This document shows positions 27,453 to 35,756 of a DNA stretch of 64,000 nucleotides, one piece after another; the first letter of the stretch is position 1; each line of letters opens with the position of its first letter. A program made the translations under genes and the position numbers. The notes under the pieces are model-generated. The model was not told where the DNA came from. It worked only from the letters and a program-made list of their open reading frames with translations, and searched no databases. Source of the stretch: Stutzerimonas azotifigens (GTDB taxonomy: Bacteria > Pseudomonadota > Gammaproteobacteria > Pseudomonadales > Pseudomonadaceae); contig NZ_JAAMRF010000012.1 in assembly GCF_013522725.1 (NCBI RefSeq), positions 120,471 through 184,470 on the forward strand, given 5' to 3'.

Positions 27453-28711
27453 TGCCGACCTATGCCCTGGTGGACTGCAACAACTTCTACGTGAGTTGCG
27501 AGCGGCTGTTCCGCCCCGACCTGCGCACGGTGCCGATGGTGGTACTGAGCAACAACGACGGCTGTGTGGTGAGCCGCAGCAACGAGGCCAAGGCGCTGGG
27601 CATTGGCATGGGCGAGCCGTTCTTCAAGATCCGCGACCTGGTGCAGGCGCATGGCGTGCTGGCGTTCAGCAGCAATTATGCGCTGTACGGCGACGTTTCC
27701 GCACGGGTGGTACGGGTGCTGCGCGGGCTGGCACCGCGTCTGGAGGTTTATTCGATCGACGAGAGCTTTCTCGACCTGGCGGGCCTCGGCCGGCCGCTGG
27801 CCGGTTACGGCCGGCACATTCGCGCGGAGGTGCAACTGCTGACGGGCATGCCGGTGGGGGTGGGCATCAGCACCACGAAGACCTTGGCCAAGTTGGCCAA
27901 CTGGGCCGCCAAGCGGCGTAGCCAGAGCGGGGTGGTGGTGGCCACCCGGCCCGAGCAGCAGGCGGCGTTGCTCAAGGACGCGCCGCTGGGCGAGGTGTGG
28001 GGCGTGGGGCGCAAGCTGCAGGCGCACCTGGGCGCGCTGGGTGTTAAAACCGCCTGGGATCTGGCGCAGCAGGACGCCTGGACGATGCGCAAGCAGTTCT
28101 CGGTGGTGCTGGAGAAGACCATTCGTGAGCTGCGTGGCGAGCCGTGCTTCGCCCTGGACGAGGGGTCGGAGCCGAAGCAGATGATCACCTGCAGCCGCAG
28201 CTTCTCGCGCCGGGTGACGGAGCTGGCGCCGCTGCGCGAGGCGGTGGCCAGCTACGCCTGCCGCGCAGCTGAGAAGCTGCGCGCGCAAGGCGATGTGTGC
28301 CAGCTGCTGCAGGTGTATATCCGCACCGGGGTGTTCAACCCGGACGAGCCGCGCTACGCGCGCACCGCCAGCGTGCCGCTGCACACGCCGAGCAACGACT
28401 CGCGCGACCTGGTGCAGGCGGCGCTGGCCGGGCTGGAGGGTATCTACCGGCCCGGCTACCGGTACCAGAAAGCCGGGGTGATGCTGATGAACCTGGCCAG
28501 CCCCGGGCAGGTACAGGCCGACCTGTTCGCCCCGGCGCCGCGGCCGCGCAGCGCGGCGCTGATGGCAACCGTGGACAGGATCAACACCAGCATGGGCCGC
28601 GGCACCGTGCGCCTGGCGCGCGTGCCGGCCCTGGGCGGCTGGTCGATGAAGCAGGAGCTGCGTTCTCCGGGGTACACCTGCCGCTGGGACGAGCTGCCAA
28701 GGGTACGTTAG
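27452..28711 (+). CDS. umuC: UmuC/RulB-type Y-family DNA polymerase
   Basis: A 419-residue Y-family polymerase from the ATG that overlaps umuD's stop. The metal-binding motifs are [14 protein letters not shown] at the N-terminus and [12 protein letters not shown] near residue 107; the helix-hairpin-helix area ([17 protein letters not shown]) and little finger follow. The C-terminal ending (WDELPRVR) is the normal UmuC end. Polymerase V copies across damaged bases with low fidelity. RulB genes in Pseudomonas are known as insertion hot spots; this copy is intact. Confidence 0.96.
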   Translation: MPTYALVDCNNFYVSCERLFRPDLRTVPMVVLSNNDGCVVSRSNEAKALGIGMGEPFFKIRDLVQAHGVLAFSSNYALYGDVSARVVRVLRGLAPRLEVYSIDESFLDLAGLGRPLAGYGRHIRAEVQLLTGMPVGVGISTTKTLAKLANWAAKRRSQSGVVVATRPEQQAALLKDAPLGEVWGVGRKLQAHLGALGVKTAWDLAQQDAWTMRKQFSVVLEKTIRELRGEPCFALDEGSEPKQMITCSRSFSRRVTELAPLREAVASYACRAAEKLRAQGDVCQLLQVYIRTGVFNPDEPRYARTASVPLHTPSNDSRDLVQAALAGLEGIYRPGYRYQKAGVMLMNLASPGQVQADLFAPAPRPRSAALMATVDRINTSMGRGTVRLARVPALGGWSMKQELRSPGYTCRWDELPRVR

Positions 28712-29250
28712 ATCATGAACAGGTGAGGGAGCCGCCGTTGCTGACAGCGACCTACCAAGCGTTCCAAAGATAAAGGAGGGTGTGAAAGACCCACTACCAT
28801 TAAGTCAGCTGCTGCCGGTCGCGACAGACTGAAGTCGAACCACGGCTATCGGTCGTGGTAGGCAACAACCGGCCAATAGCGGACTGTTAGGGCCGATTCA
28901 GTCCTAGTGAATGACGGCCTATTTGATGACCTGCTCGGCTGGCTCTATGAGGGCTTTGTTACTGCCTCGCCAACGCACCGATTCGATGTTCTCTGCGTCG
29001 GCGCTCATACCGGCTCTGTCAGCCTTACCAGGAAGGTCGCAAACGCAAATCGCAAGTGGATCAGGCGACTACCAGATCAAGCAACCTGACTGCTTGCCGT
29101 CGTCGCGAGCGGAACCTTATTTTTTAGTAGCGAATCTTTGATGTAAGCATGCTACGACCGCCCACCAGCATGCGGAAACTATGTTGTTCGGTCATTGATG
29201 GCAAAGTAGTATCAATCTGCACACCAAACCGATCTAAATGGACTTGATGC
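28712..29250. other. 539-bp intergenic region with repeat fragments
   Basis: No convincing gene. A short open frame at 28907-29089 lacks a ribosome site and family signal. The region has a hairpin (ACCACG at about 28838 pairing with CGTGGT at about 28854), CTGCCGGTCGCGACAG at 28813, which recurs inverted near 61611, and CCGGCCAATAGCGGAC at about 28871, a member of the intergenic repeats also seen near 47975. It looks like a recombination scar between the SOS block and the next module. Confidence 0.5.
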
Positions 29251-29508
29251 ATGGAAAACACCACCGATAGGGACGCGCGCGCCCGCCATCGTCATGCGAA
29301 CATTTCGCCCTTCCTGGCAAGTGCCAGCACACTTCGTACAGGCGAAGACCAACTACCTGGGTATTACTGCGAGCAGCAGCAGATGTGGGTAGTCGACACC
29401 GAGCAAGGCGTTCTACCCATCATCAATGAGCAGGCGCTCTCGCAGCTGAAAACGAAGACTCGTGCAGATGGCGAAGAGGATGACGAGCACACCGGTGGAA
29501 AACACTGA
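29251..29508 (+). CDS. small acidic protein with C-terminal LKTKT/EEDDE signature
   Basis: An 85-residue protein (MENTTDRDARARHRHANISP) whose C-terminus reads LSQLKTKTRADGEEDDEHTG. Short Pseudomonas proteins ending in a TKT-x-acidic pattern are common in accessory DNA, but their function is unknown to me. The ATG follows TTGATGC with only a weak ribosome site. Its stop coincides with the point where the acyl-CoA ligase remnant begins, so the 3' end may be fused or altered by the rearrangement. Confidence 0.55.
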   Translation: MENTTDRDARARHRHANISPFLASASTLRTGEDQLPGYYCEQQQMWVVDTEQGVLPIINEQALSQLKTKTRADGEEDDEHTGGKH

Positions 29509-29873
29509 CGTGGTACAGAACCGGCGACATTGGCCGTCTGGACGAACAGGGCTTCCTCTACGTGGTGGATCGCTTAAAGGACATGATCATCAGCGGTGGC
29601 GAAAACATCTATCCCGCAGAACTGGAGGCGGTGATCGCGTCGCTGCCCGGCGTGGCCGAGGTTGCCGTGGTGGGCAAGGCCGACGAGCGCTGGGGCGAGG
29701 TGCCGATCGCATTTGTGGTCGCGACCCAACCAGGCGCTACCGACGAGGCCTCGATTGTCGAGGCATGCCGCCAGCGATTGGCGGGCTTCAAATGCGTGAA
29801 GTCTGTGCACATGCTTGAGGCCCTGCCCCGCAGCTCTGTGGGCAAGGTGTTGAAAAGACAGTTGCTTGCCTGA
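29509..29873 (+). pseudogene. acyl-CoA synthetase (AMP-binding enzyme), C-terminal remnant
   Basis: The frame reads TWYRTGDIGRLDEQGFLYVV and then DRLKDMIISGGENIYPAE, the A8 region of ANL acyl-CoA synthetases, and ends with the catalytic lysine motif RSSVGKVLKRQLLA. Only about 120 residues of the C-terminal domain are present; the adenylation domain (about 400 residues) is missing and homology begins abruptly near 29509. It is a truncated remnant, probably left by the rearrangement that placed the preceding DNA here. Confidence 0.88.
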
Positions 29874-29947
29874 GCTTCTTAGGTGTTGTTGCACAGGAGC
29901 GGCACAGGCGGATCGAGGATGTCGATCCGTTTCAGGTATTCAGCCAC

Positions 29948-29972
29948 CCCGCTCGCCCGGTTAGCGAGCGGG
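29948..29972 (-). terminator. hairpin downstream of the BMP-protein gene
   Basis: CCCGCTCGC (29948-29956) and GCGAGCGGG (29964-29972) form a perfect 9-bp stem with a 7-base loop, 11 bases past the stop of the minus-strand gene ending at 29983. There is no strong T-run, so termination efficiency is uncertain. Confidence 0.6.
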
Positions 29973-29982
29973 ACCCGCAACG

Positions 29983-31068
29983 TTACTGCTTCGGAAACTC
30001 CGCAGCGATGCCCTGGACGTAGTAGTCCATACCTGCCAGATCCGCATTGCTGGCCGTGGCTCCTGGCGCAATTCTGACCTTGCCGGATTGGTCGGCAACC
30101 GGGCCATCGAAGGGGTGGAACGTGCCGCTCTTGATCGAGGCAATGATCTGCTGCGCCTCGGCCTTAAATTCAGCGGGAACGATATCGCTGATCGGCATGG
30201 TCAGGGCGTCATCGGCCAGCCCACCCCAGTAGTCAGCCGATTTCCAAGTGCCGTTCAGTACAGACTCAGTAGTGCGGATGTAGAACGGCGCCCAGTTGTA
30301 TTCGATGGAGGTAATTACCGACTTGGGGCCGAAGCTGGCCATGTTGGAGGCATAGCCCACCGAGTACACCCCGCGGCGCTCGGCTGCCTGAATCGGTGCT
30401 GGGCTGGCGGTGTGCTGGAAGATCACATCGGCGCCCTGGTCGATAAGCGTGTTGGTGGCGTCGGATTCCTTGCCGGGATCGAACCAGGTGTTCAGCCACA
30501 CCACTTTAACCACCGCCCCTGGGTTGTACTTGTTCAACGCGACCTGAATAGCATTGATGTCGCGGATAACCTCAGGAATCGGAAAGGACGCGACATAACC
30601 GACGGTCTTGCTCTTGGTCATTTTCGCGGCCAGGTAGCCGGCCACGTAGCGCCCTTCGTACGAGGTCGACAGGTAGGTGCCGAGGTTCGTGCTGCGCTTG
30701 TAGCCAGTGGCGTGTTCGAACGCGGTCTTGGGGAATTGCTTGGCCACGTTGGCCATCGGGTTCATGTAGCCAAACGAGGTGCCGAAGATCAGGTCGTAGC
30801 CGCTTTTTGCCATGTTGCGGATCACCCGTTCGGAGTCCGCGCCATCGGCAACGTTTTCGACGTAGGTGGTCTGGACTTTCTCGCCCAGCGCCTGCTCCAA
30901 CGCCTTACGGCCCTGCTCGTGTTGATATGTCCAACCGTGGTCGCCAATCGGACCGGTGTAGACGAAGCCGACCTTGAGCGGCTCGTCGGCGTATGCGGTG
31001 ATGGCTGCTGCCAGACCGATACCACTCAATAACCCTGCCAGTACTTTCCTGAATCCAGGCATGTTCAT
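29983..31068 (-). CDS. BMP-family ABC transporter substrate-binding protein
   Basis: A 361-residue secreted binding protein. I choose the ATG at 31066-31068, ten bases after GGGGAG; it gives a signal peptide MNMPGFRKVLAGLLSGIGLA ending at AYA-DEPLKVGFVY. The mature part has BMP-family signatures (GPIGDHGWTYQHEQGRKA, then GTSFGYMNPM and FPKTAFEHATGYK). BMP proteins such as PnrA bind purine nucleosides, others bind riboflavin or nucleobases. No ATPase or permease gene is adjacent, so it must use a distant transporter or act as an orphan. It is the last gene of a minus-strand set with the dioxygenase and LysR genes. Confidence 0.9.
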   Translation of the reverse strand: MNMPGFRKVLAGLLSGIGLAAAITAYADEPLKVGFVYTGPIGDHGWTYQHEQGRKALEQALGEKVQTTYVENVADGADSERVIRNMAKSGYDLIFGTSFGYMNPMANVAKQFPKTAFEHATGYKRSTNLGTYLSTSYEGRYVAGYLAAKMTKSKTVGYVASFPIPEVIRDINAIQVALNKYNPGAVVKVVWLNTWFDPGKESDATNTLIDQGADVIFQHTASPAPIQAAERRGVYSVGYASNMASFGPKSVITSIEYNWAPFYIRTTESVLNGTWKSADYWGGLADDALTMPISDIVPAEFKAEAQQIIASIKSGTFHPFDGPVADQSGKVRIAPGATASNADLAGMDYYVQGIAAEFPKQ

Positions 31069-31157
31069 GCGCGTATTGCTCCCCATACGTTATTGGTTAG
31101 GCGGTTAGCCCGGGATAAAGGCAGGCATTGAAACAGGCTCCGTCTGCGCGGCTGTGA

Positions 31158-32153
31158 TCACATCGAATAGGTTTTGCGGAACATGTTTTTGTAGTGGTCT
31201 TCGACGCTGATGACCGGGTACTTGGGTGACTCGCCGGGTGCCAGGCAGGCCTGGATGCAGGCGATTTCGTGGGCGATGTTGCCGGAGTAGAAATAAGGCA
31301 CCGAATAGCGCTCGTTACCCGAGACATTGACCACGCGGTGCAGGGTCGATTTGTACAAATCGTTGGTCCAGCGCGCGATCAGATCGCCGAGGTTGACCAC
31401 GTAGGCCTCGGGAACCGGTGTGGCCCAGATCCAGCCATTGCGCTCCTGATCCCACACCTGCAACCCGGCGTTTTCATCCTGCAACAGCAGAGTCAGGCCA
31501 CCCCAGTCGGTATGCGCACCACAGCCCTTCTCGCCCGGTGCCGCAGTGGTCGGCTGCGGTGGGTAATGCAGCAGGCGCAGCGTGGTCATGGCGTCCTCGC
31601 AGAACGCGGCAAAGTGCTGCTCCGGCAGGCCCAGCGACAGAGCCACGCCCTGCATCAGCAGGCGAGCCACTGACTCCAGTTCCCGCTGGTAGGCCTCCAT
31701 GGTTTGGCGAAACTCGGGGAGGTCTGCCGGCCACAGGTTCGGCCCCTGATTGAATTTGCCAGCCAGCACATCGGGATGATCCAGCGGCTTGTCCTGGCCG
31801 ATGTAAAAGCCTTCTTTGACGTCCGGTGGCGCGCCGGCTTCGAGCACCTGATTACGCAACGGTTCGTAGCCCCGATTGGCCATGGAGAGTGACTTGTCGA
31901 CCTTGCGCTTTTCTTCGGGCGGCAGAGCAAACAGCGTGGCCGCCTGGTCGATCACCTGCTGCTGCAAAGCTGCCGGTACACCATGACCGATGACGTAGAA
32001 AAAACCTTTGTCACGACAGGCCTGGCCGATTTGCTGACTGACCCGGGTGCGTTCGATCAGTGATGCCGAGCGCAGGCCCGAGATGTCGATAACTGGAAGC
32101 GTGGTGGCCTGCGAGGCCTCCAGAGGTGACGGTGCGAGTTGGGCGTGTGCCAT
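31158..32153 (-). CDS. isopenicillin N synthase-like 2-oxoglutarate/Fe(II) dioxygenase (copy 1)
   Basis: A 331-residue enzyme from the ATG at 32151-32153, with AGGAG about eight bases upstream. The DIOX_N domain (LPVIDISGLRSAS, GFFYVIGHGVP) is followed by the iron ligands in GAHTDWGGLTLL and the distal histidine in STLHRV, and the 2-oxoglutarate-binding RYSVPYF. All ligands are intact. The family hydroxylates or oxidatively demethylates small molecules, including pyrimidine bases in fungi. It is a paralogue of the gene at 39166-40155 with the same motifs. It lies between the LysR gene and the BMP gene on the same strand. Confidence 0.92.
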   Translation of the reverse strand: MAHAQLAPSPLEASQATTLPVIDISGLRSASLIERTRVSQQIGQACRDKGFFYVIGHGVPAALQQQVIDQAATLFALPPEEKRKVDKSLSMANRGYEPLRNQVLEAGAPPDVKEGFYIGQDKPLDHPDVLAGKFNQGPNLWPADLPEFRQTMEAYQRELESVARLLMQGVALSLGLPEQHFAAFCEDAMTTLRLLHYPPQPTTAAPGEKGCGAHTDWGGLTLLLQDENAGLQVWDQERNGWIWATPVPEAYVVNLGDLIARWTNDLYKSTLHRVVNVSGNERYSVPYFYSGNIAHEIACIQACLAPGESPKYPVISVEDHYKNMFRKTYSM

Positions 32154-32250
32154 GTGAGCGACTCCTACTTGAATGGGCCGGAGTGTTATCTGCTCAGGCA
32201 GAGCGCGGAAAGCATCGAATATCGCCAGGCCTGATGCCTTTTTGGCAGCG

Positions 32251-33198
32251 CTAGCCAAGAGCCCCGAACTGACTGGCCTCGTGCCGCTCGCGACGCAAAA
32301 TCTCGTCGGTGAGAATTCTGGCGAAGGCATCCACGGCAGCCGGAATGTAGCGGCCGCTGCTCATGTACAAGCCCAGGTCGCAGAAAATACCGCCGCTGTC
32401 GGTGAGCGGAAGCATCTTCAGTTCACCGGCGGCCACCTGCGCCTCGATGCCGAACGCGGTTTGAAACGCCACGCCCCTGCCGCGCACTACCATCTGCTTG
32501 GCCAGTTCAAGCGATGCGGTTTCCAGGCGGGTCCTGCCGGAAAAATGGGCGGATTTGAGCAGTGGCGCGAGTCGTTGCCGCGTCGAGATTTCCGGCTTGC
32601 TGAGGATCAGGTCGTAGTCGGCGCAGGCGCCAAAACTGACCTGGCTTTTATCGGCCAACGGGTGATTGGGCGGCACGATCGCCGCCAGCCGGAAATGCCC
32701 CAGGGCCAATTGCTGGAGCTGCTCGTGTTTAGGCAACGCGAAAGCCAGACCCAGGTCCGCCGCCCCGGAGATGATCGCCTGCGGAATGCCTTGCGAGCCG
32801 GAAACGGTGACACCGACAGACACCCGTGGATAACGCGCGTGCATGTGTTCGAGCACGGTGGGTAACAGGTCCACAGCCAGGGTCTCGGCAACGATCAATT
32901 CGACATGCCCTGCCCGGATTCCTTCCATGGCTTCGAGTTCCGAGCGCAGCCGTTCTACGTCGTGGAGCACCACACCGATATGGCGTGCGAACAACTCGCC
33001 GGCGGGGGTGAGTTTCAGTCCGGAGCTCAGCCGGTCGAATAGCGGCGCACCGATGTCGTCCTCCAGTTTGAGGATCTGCCGATTGACCGCCGACGAAGCC
33101 ACGTTCAGGCGCCGGGCCGCTTCGCGGATCGAGCCGCAGTGCTGAACCATGTCGAAGTAGCTGACCGACACCGAATGAAACCGTAACCGCCGAACCAT
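32251..33198 (-). CDS. LysR-family transcriptional regulator
   Basis: A 315-residue regulator taken from the ATG at 33196-33198 (MVRRLRFHSVSVSYFDMVQH). The helix-turn-helix is GSIREAARRLNVASSAVNRQ, and the effector domain follows to the end. A longer upstream frame exists but lacks homology character. It is divergent from the Rieske oxygenase operon at 33491, with about 290 bp between the starts, and 97 bp upstream of the dioxygenase on its own strand. It probably responds to the pathway substrate or an intermediate (inference). Confidence 0.9.
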   Translation of the reverse strand: MVRRLRFHSVSVSYFDMVQHCGSIREAARRLNVASSAVNRQILKLEDDIGAPLFDRLSSGLKLTPAGELFARHIGVVLHDVERLRSELEAMEGIRAGHVELIVAETLAVDLLPTVLEHMHARYPRVSVGVTVSGSQGIPQAIISGAADLGLAFALPKHEQLQQLALGHFRLAAIVPPNHPLADKSQVSFGACADYDLILSKPEISTRQRLAPLLKSAHFSGRTRLETASLELAKQMVVRGRGVAFQTAFGIEAQVAAGELKMLPLTDSGGIFCDLGLYMSSGRYIPAAVDAFARILTDEILRRERHEASQFGALG

Positions 33199-33427
33199 GG
33201 TTTTACCTGACTTCCTAACTTCGAAATGTTGCCCAACGCGGATTCTTTTCGCGCCAGGAAAGTGCATCGAGCTGCCGCTGCGCACCATGCCAGAGCGAAA
33301 AACACGCCCGCCAACTGCTGAAAAAATTCGTCTAAAAACTGTCCAGGCAGTCAACTACGAGGCATTGCGAGCATTTTTCTGATCGCCTCTTCGCGTTGGC
33401 ACAAGACGTGCTTTAGCGATGCCGAGA

Positions 33428-33439
33428 CTGGTATACCAG
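33428..33439. promoter_or_regulatory. 12-bp perfect palindrome, candidate GntR/FCD operator of the oxygenase operon
   Basis: CTGGTATACCAG lies 51 bp before the Rieske oxygenase start. The identical 12-mer occurs only once more in the window, at 42870 beside the GntR gene. TGGT-N2-ACCA is the type of site bound by FadR-subfamily GntR regulators. A weak half-conserved partner (CTGAAAAGCCAG, 33449-33460) sits 21 bp further on. Confidence 0.75.
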
Positions 33440-33490
33440 ATTGTATTTCTGAAAAGCCAGCAATGTGATCAACCGTAATGAGGATCGGCG

Positions 33491-34558
33491 ATGTCCGCTC
33501 AATGGAAGCCCCTGATAGAACACAAAGGTTACCTCCGCCATTTCTGGCACCCGGTGTGTACCTTGAGCGAGTTCGAGAAAGCCAACGCATCCGGGCATGG
33601 CCCGATGTCGGTGAAGCTGCTGGGAGAGAACCTGGTGTTGGCCCGTCTGGACGGGCAGATGATGGCCGCCGATGACCGCTGCGTGCACCGCTCGGCGCGC
33701 CTGTCGCTGGGGAGCGTGTGCAAGCACCAGGGCAAAGACACCCTGCAGTGCCCCTACCACGGCTGGCGCTATAACGACGCCGGCGAATGCACGCTGGTGC
33801 CGGCCTGCCCCGACCGCCCTATTCCGCCGCGCGCAAAAATCGCCAAATACGACTGCGCCATTCGCTACGGCATCGTCTGGGTGCGCCTGGACAATTCGTT
33901 CGACTGCACCGAAATCCCTTACCTGGGCGATTGGGACAGCGAAGGCATGAAAGTCGTGGTGGCGGAGTCGTATGTGTGGGAAACCTCGGCCGAGCGCCGC
34001 TGGGAAAACTTCACCGACTTCTCCCATTTCGCCTTCGTTCACCCCGGCACTCTGTACGACCCCTTCTTCGCCAGTCACCCCACGGTAAACGTCGATCGCA
34101 GCCACGGTGAACTGCGCTTTCAGCTGGCGCCGCCCAAAGAGATGTACGAAACGCTGCCGGAAGAAGCGCCCATGGGCGACTTCACCTACCGCTGCTCGAT
34201 GCCGTACTCGGTGAACCTGGAAATCAAACTGTGGAAGGACGATTCCAAATTCATCCTCTGGACCACCGCCAGCCCGGTGGACGACAGAACTTGCCGCAAC
34301 TTCATGGTCATCGTGCGTACCGAAGACCAGCAGCCCGACCACGTGCACCTGGCTTTCCAGAAACGCGTGCTGGAAGAAGACCGCCCGGTGATCCAGTCCC
34401 AATGGCCTATCGAGCTCGATAGCGCCGAACTGTCGGTAGTCACCGACAAGATCTCCATCCAGTACCGCAAATGGCACCGCGAACTGTCGCAAGCGGCGCT
34501 GGTCGGCAAGGACGAATTCAAAGCGGCCCTCCTCAGCGAAGTGCTCGAGGAGCGTTAA
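33491..34558 (+). CDS. Rieske non-heme iron oxygenase, NdmA/NdmB-like N-demethylase
   Basis: A 355-residue Rieske oxygenase alpha subunit. The cluster motif is CVHRSARLSLG and then CPYHGW (about residues 62-85), and the mononuclear iron site is DFSHFAFVH (about 177-185). Segments such as YLRHFWHPVCT, ERRWENFTDFSHFAF and ISIQYRKWHREL match caffeine N-demethylases NdmA and NdmB of Pseudomonas putida CBB5 as I recall them, and the length is the same. Such enzymes remove N-methyl groups from methylxanthines as formaldehyde, using electrons from NdmD. First gene of the operon running to 40155. The precise substrate is unknown. Confidence 0.88.
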   Translation: MSAQWKPLIEHKGYLRHFWHPVCTLSEFEKANASGHGPMSVKLLGENLVLARLDGQMMAADDRCVHRSARLSLGSVCKHQGKDTLQCPYHGWRYNDAGECTLVPACPDRPIPPRAKIAKYDCAIRYGIVWVRLDNSFDCTEIPYLGDWDSEGMKVVVAESYVWETSAERRWENFTDFSHFAFVHPGTLYDPFFASHPTVNVDRSHGELRFQLAPPKEMYETLPEEAPMGDFTYRCSMPYSVNLEIKLWKDDSKFILWTTASPVDDRTCRNFMVIVRTEDQQPDHVHLAFQKRVLEEDRPVIQSQWPIELDSAELSVVTDKISIQYRKWHRELSQAALVGKDEFKAALLSEVLEER

Positions 34559-34615
34559 GGCCTACACCCATGGGCCAAGCGCCCTTTCGAAGCTACGTTT
34601 TTGCAGGAGCAGTAC

Positions 34616-35698
34616 ATGAAAAAGATGTTCAAGTTGGGCTGTGCCGGGTTGGGTATCCAGGCGTCGTCGCGTGAGAACCCGGTGTCACTGACCGAGTTGC
34701 CGATTCTCGAGCAATTCAAACTGGTCAAGGAAGCCGAGGTCTGGGACTTCATCGATCGCATTCCCAACAACCGCCAGGAGCTGGACGAGTACATCAAGGG
34801 CAGCCAACTTTACGACCTGCCGGTGCTGTCGGGGAGCGGCCTGTACACCCTGGGCCTGGATGATCACCTGATCAAAGAGAACATCGACCTGACCGTCGAG
34901 GTCGGCGGCAAGTACCACAATTTCATGATCTGGGCTAAGCACAAGGACCGCCACTACGTGACCAACGAAGAGGTCGCCGAGTGTTACCTGGAGTCGTACG
35001 AGTACGCGGAAAAAGCCGGGGTGATCATCACCTTCGAAAACCATGTGGACATGTGGTCCGAAGACTATCGCCGGGTCTCGCAAGTAGCCGATCTGGTGGA
35101 AGCCCGCGGCGCGAAGTTCAACGTGGCCATTGACTACAGCCACTGCATTTTCAAGATTGAAAACGAAGTGGAGCACGCCGTCTCGCAGATGCGTGGCGAC
35201 AACGATGCCATCGCCAAACTTGACCCGTTCAACGACGACAGTTACGCGGACGAATGGCTGAACCGCAACCTGGTGCACTGGGCCCAGATGCGCCCGGCCG
35301 CGCCTAACGGCCCGCTGAACTGGTGGGGCTTTGAAACCGGCCCTTGGGATGCCAAAGGTATCGACCGTCCAGGGCGCTCCATTCAGTACCCGTTCCGGCG
35401 TCCTGCCGAAGGCGAATGGCATACCGACATGTGGCATGCGCACAAGCTGGCGTGCACCAAGGAAGTCACCCGCAAAGTCATCGATGCCTACCTGCAAAAC
35501 CCCGCTACCAACCTGTCGCTGATGACCATCGACAACATCAACCTAAACGCCTACGGCCTGGGCTGGATGTACAACATGTTTGCCGACAGCTGTGCCTACG
35601 CGCAGTTCGTCCGCGAGTTGTACGCCGAGCGCGCGGCTGTGCACGAGGCGCGCAGCGCCAAGTCGGCGGCTGAATTCGTTGCTCAGTACCGGGCGTAA
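34616..35698 (+). CDS. xylose isomerase-like TIM-barrel protein
   Basis: A 360-residue protein from the ATG at 34616, six bases after CAGGAG. It has the pattern of AP endonuclease 2/xylose isomerase-like TIM barrels: GVIITFENHVDMW with a likely metal-ligand glutamate, and KFNVAIDYSHCIFK with an aspartate-histidine pair. These proteins are metal-dependent isomerases, epimerases or lyases. No member is part of the known caffeine N-demethylation set, so its presence between the oxygenase genes suggests an additional step. It has 57 and 58 bp to its neighbours and is surely co-transcribed with the first; a hairpin follows it. Confidence 0.85.
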   Translation: MKKMFKLGCAGLGIQASSRENPVSLTELPILEQFKLVKEAEVWDFIDRIPNNRQELDEYIKGSQLYDLPVLSGSGLYTLGLDDHLIKENIDLTVEVGGKYHNFMIWAKHKDRHYVTNEEVAECYLESYEYAEKAGVIITFENHVDMWSEDYRRVSQVADLVEARGAKFNVAIDYSHCIFKIENEVEHAVSQMRGDNDAIAKLDPFNDDSYADEWLNRNLVHWAQMRPAAPNGPLNWWGFETGPWDAKGIDRPGRSIQYPFRRPAEGEWHTDMWHAHKLACTKEVTRKVIDAYLQNPATNLSLMTIDNINLNAYGLGWMYNMFADSCAYAQFVRELYAERAAVHEARSAKSAAEFVAQYRA

Positions 35699-35710
35699 TA
35701 CCTCCTCTGC

Positions 35711-35738
35711 GCTTGGCGTCGTCACGGCGCCGCCAAGC
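35711..35738 (+). terminator. intra-operon hairpin
   Basis: GCTTGGCG (35711-35718) and CGCCAAGC (35731-35738) pair over a 12-base loop. There is only CTTG behind it, so it may stabilise or attenuate the message between the TIM-barrel and NdmC-like genes rather than end it. Confidence 0.45.
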
Positions 35739-35756
35739 CTTGTACGGGCCACCGTT

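Noticed and set aside
28907..29089. Short open frame downstream of umuC
   Set aside because: No ribosome site, no family pattern and lies among repeat fragments.
35580..35756. Longer start for the NdmC-like protein
   Set aside because: The extension overlaps the preceding gene in another frame and adds no Rieske ligands; the ATG at 35757 matches the family start.
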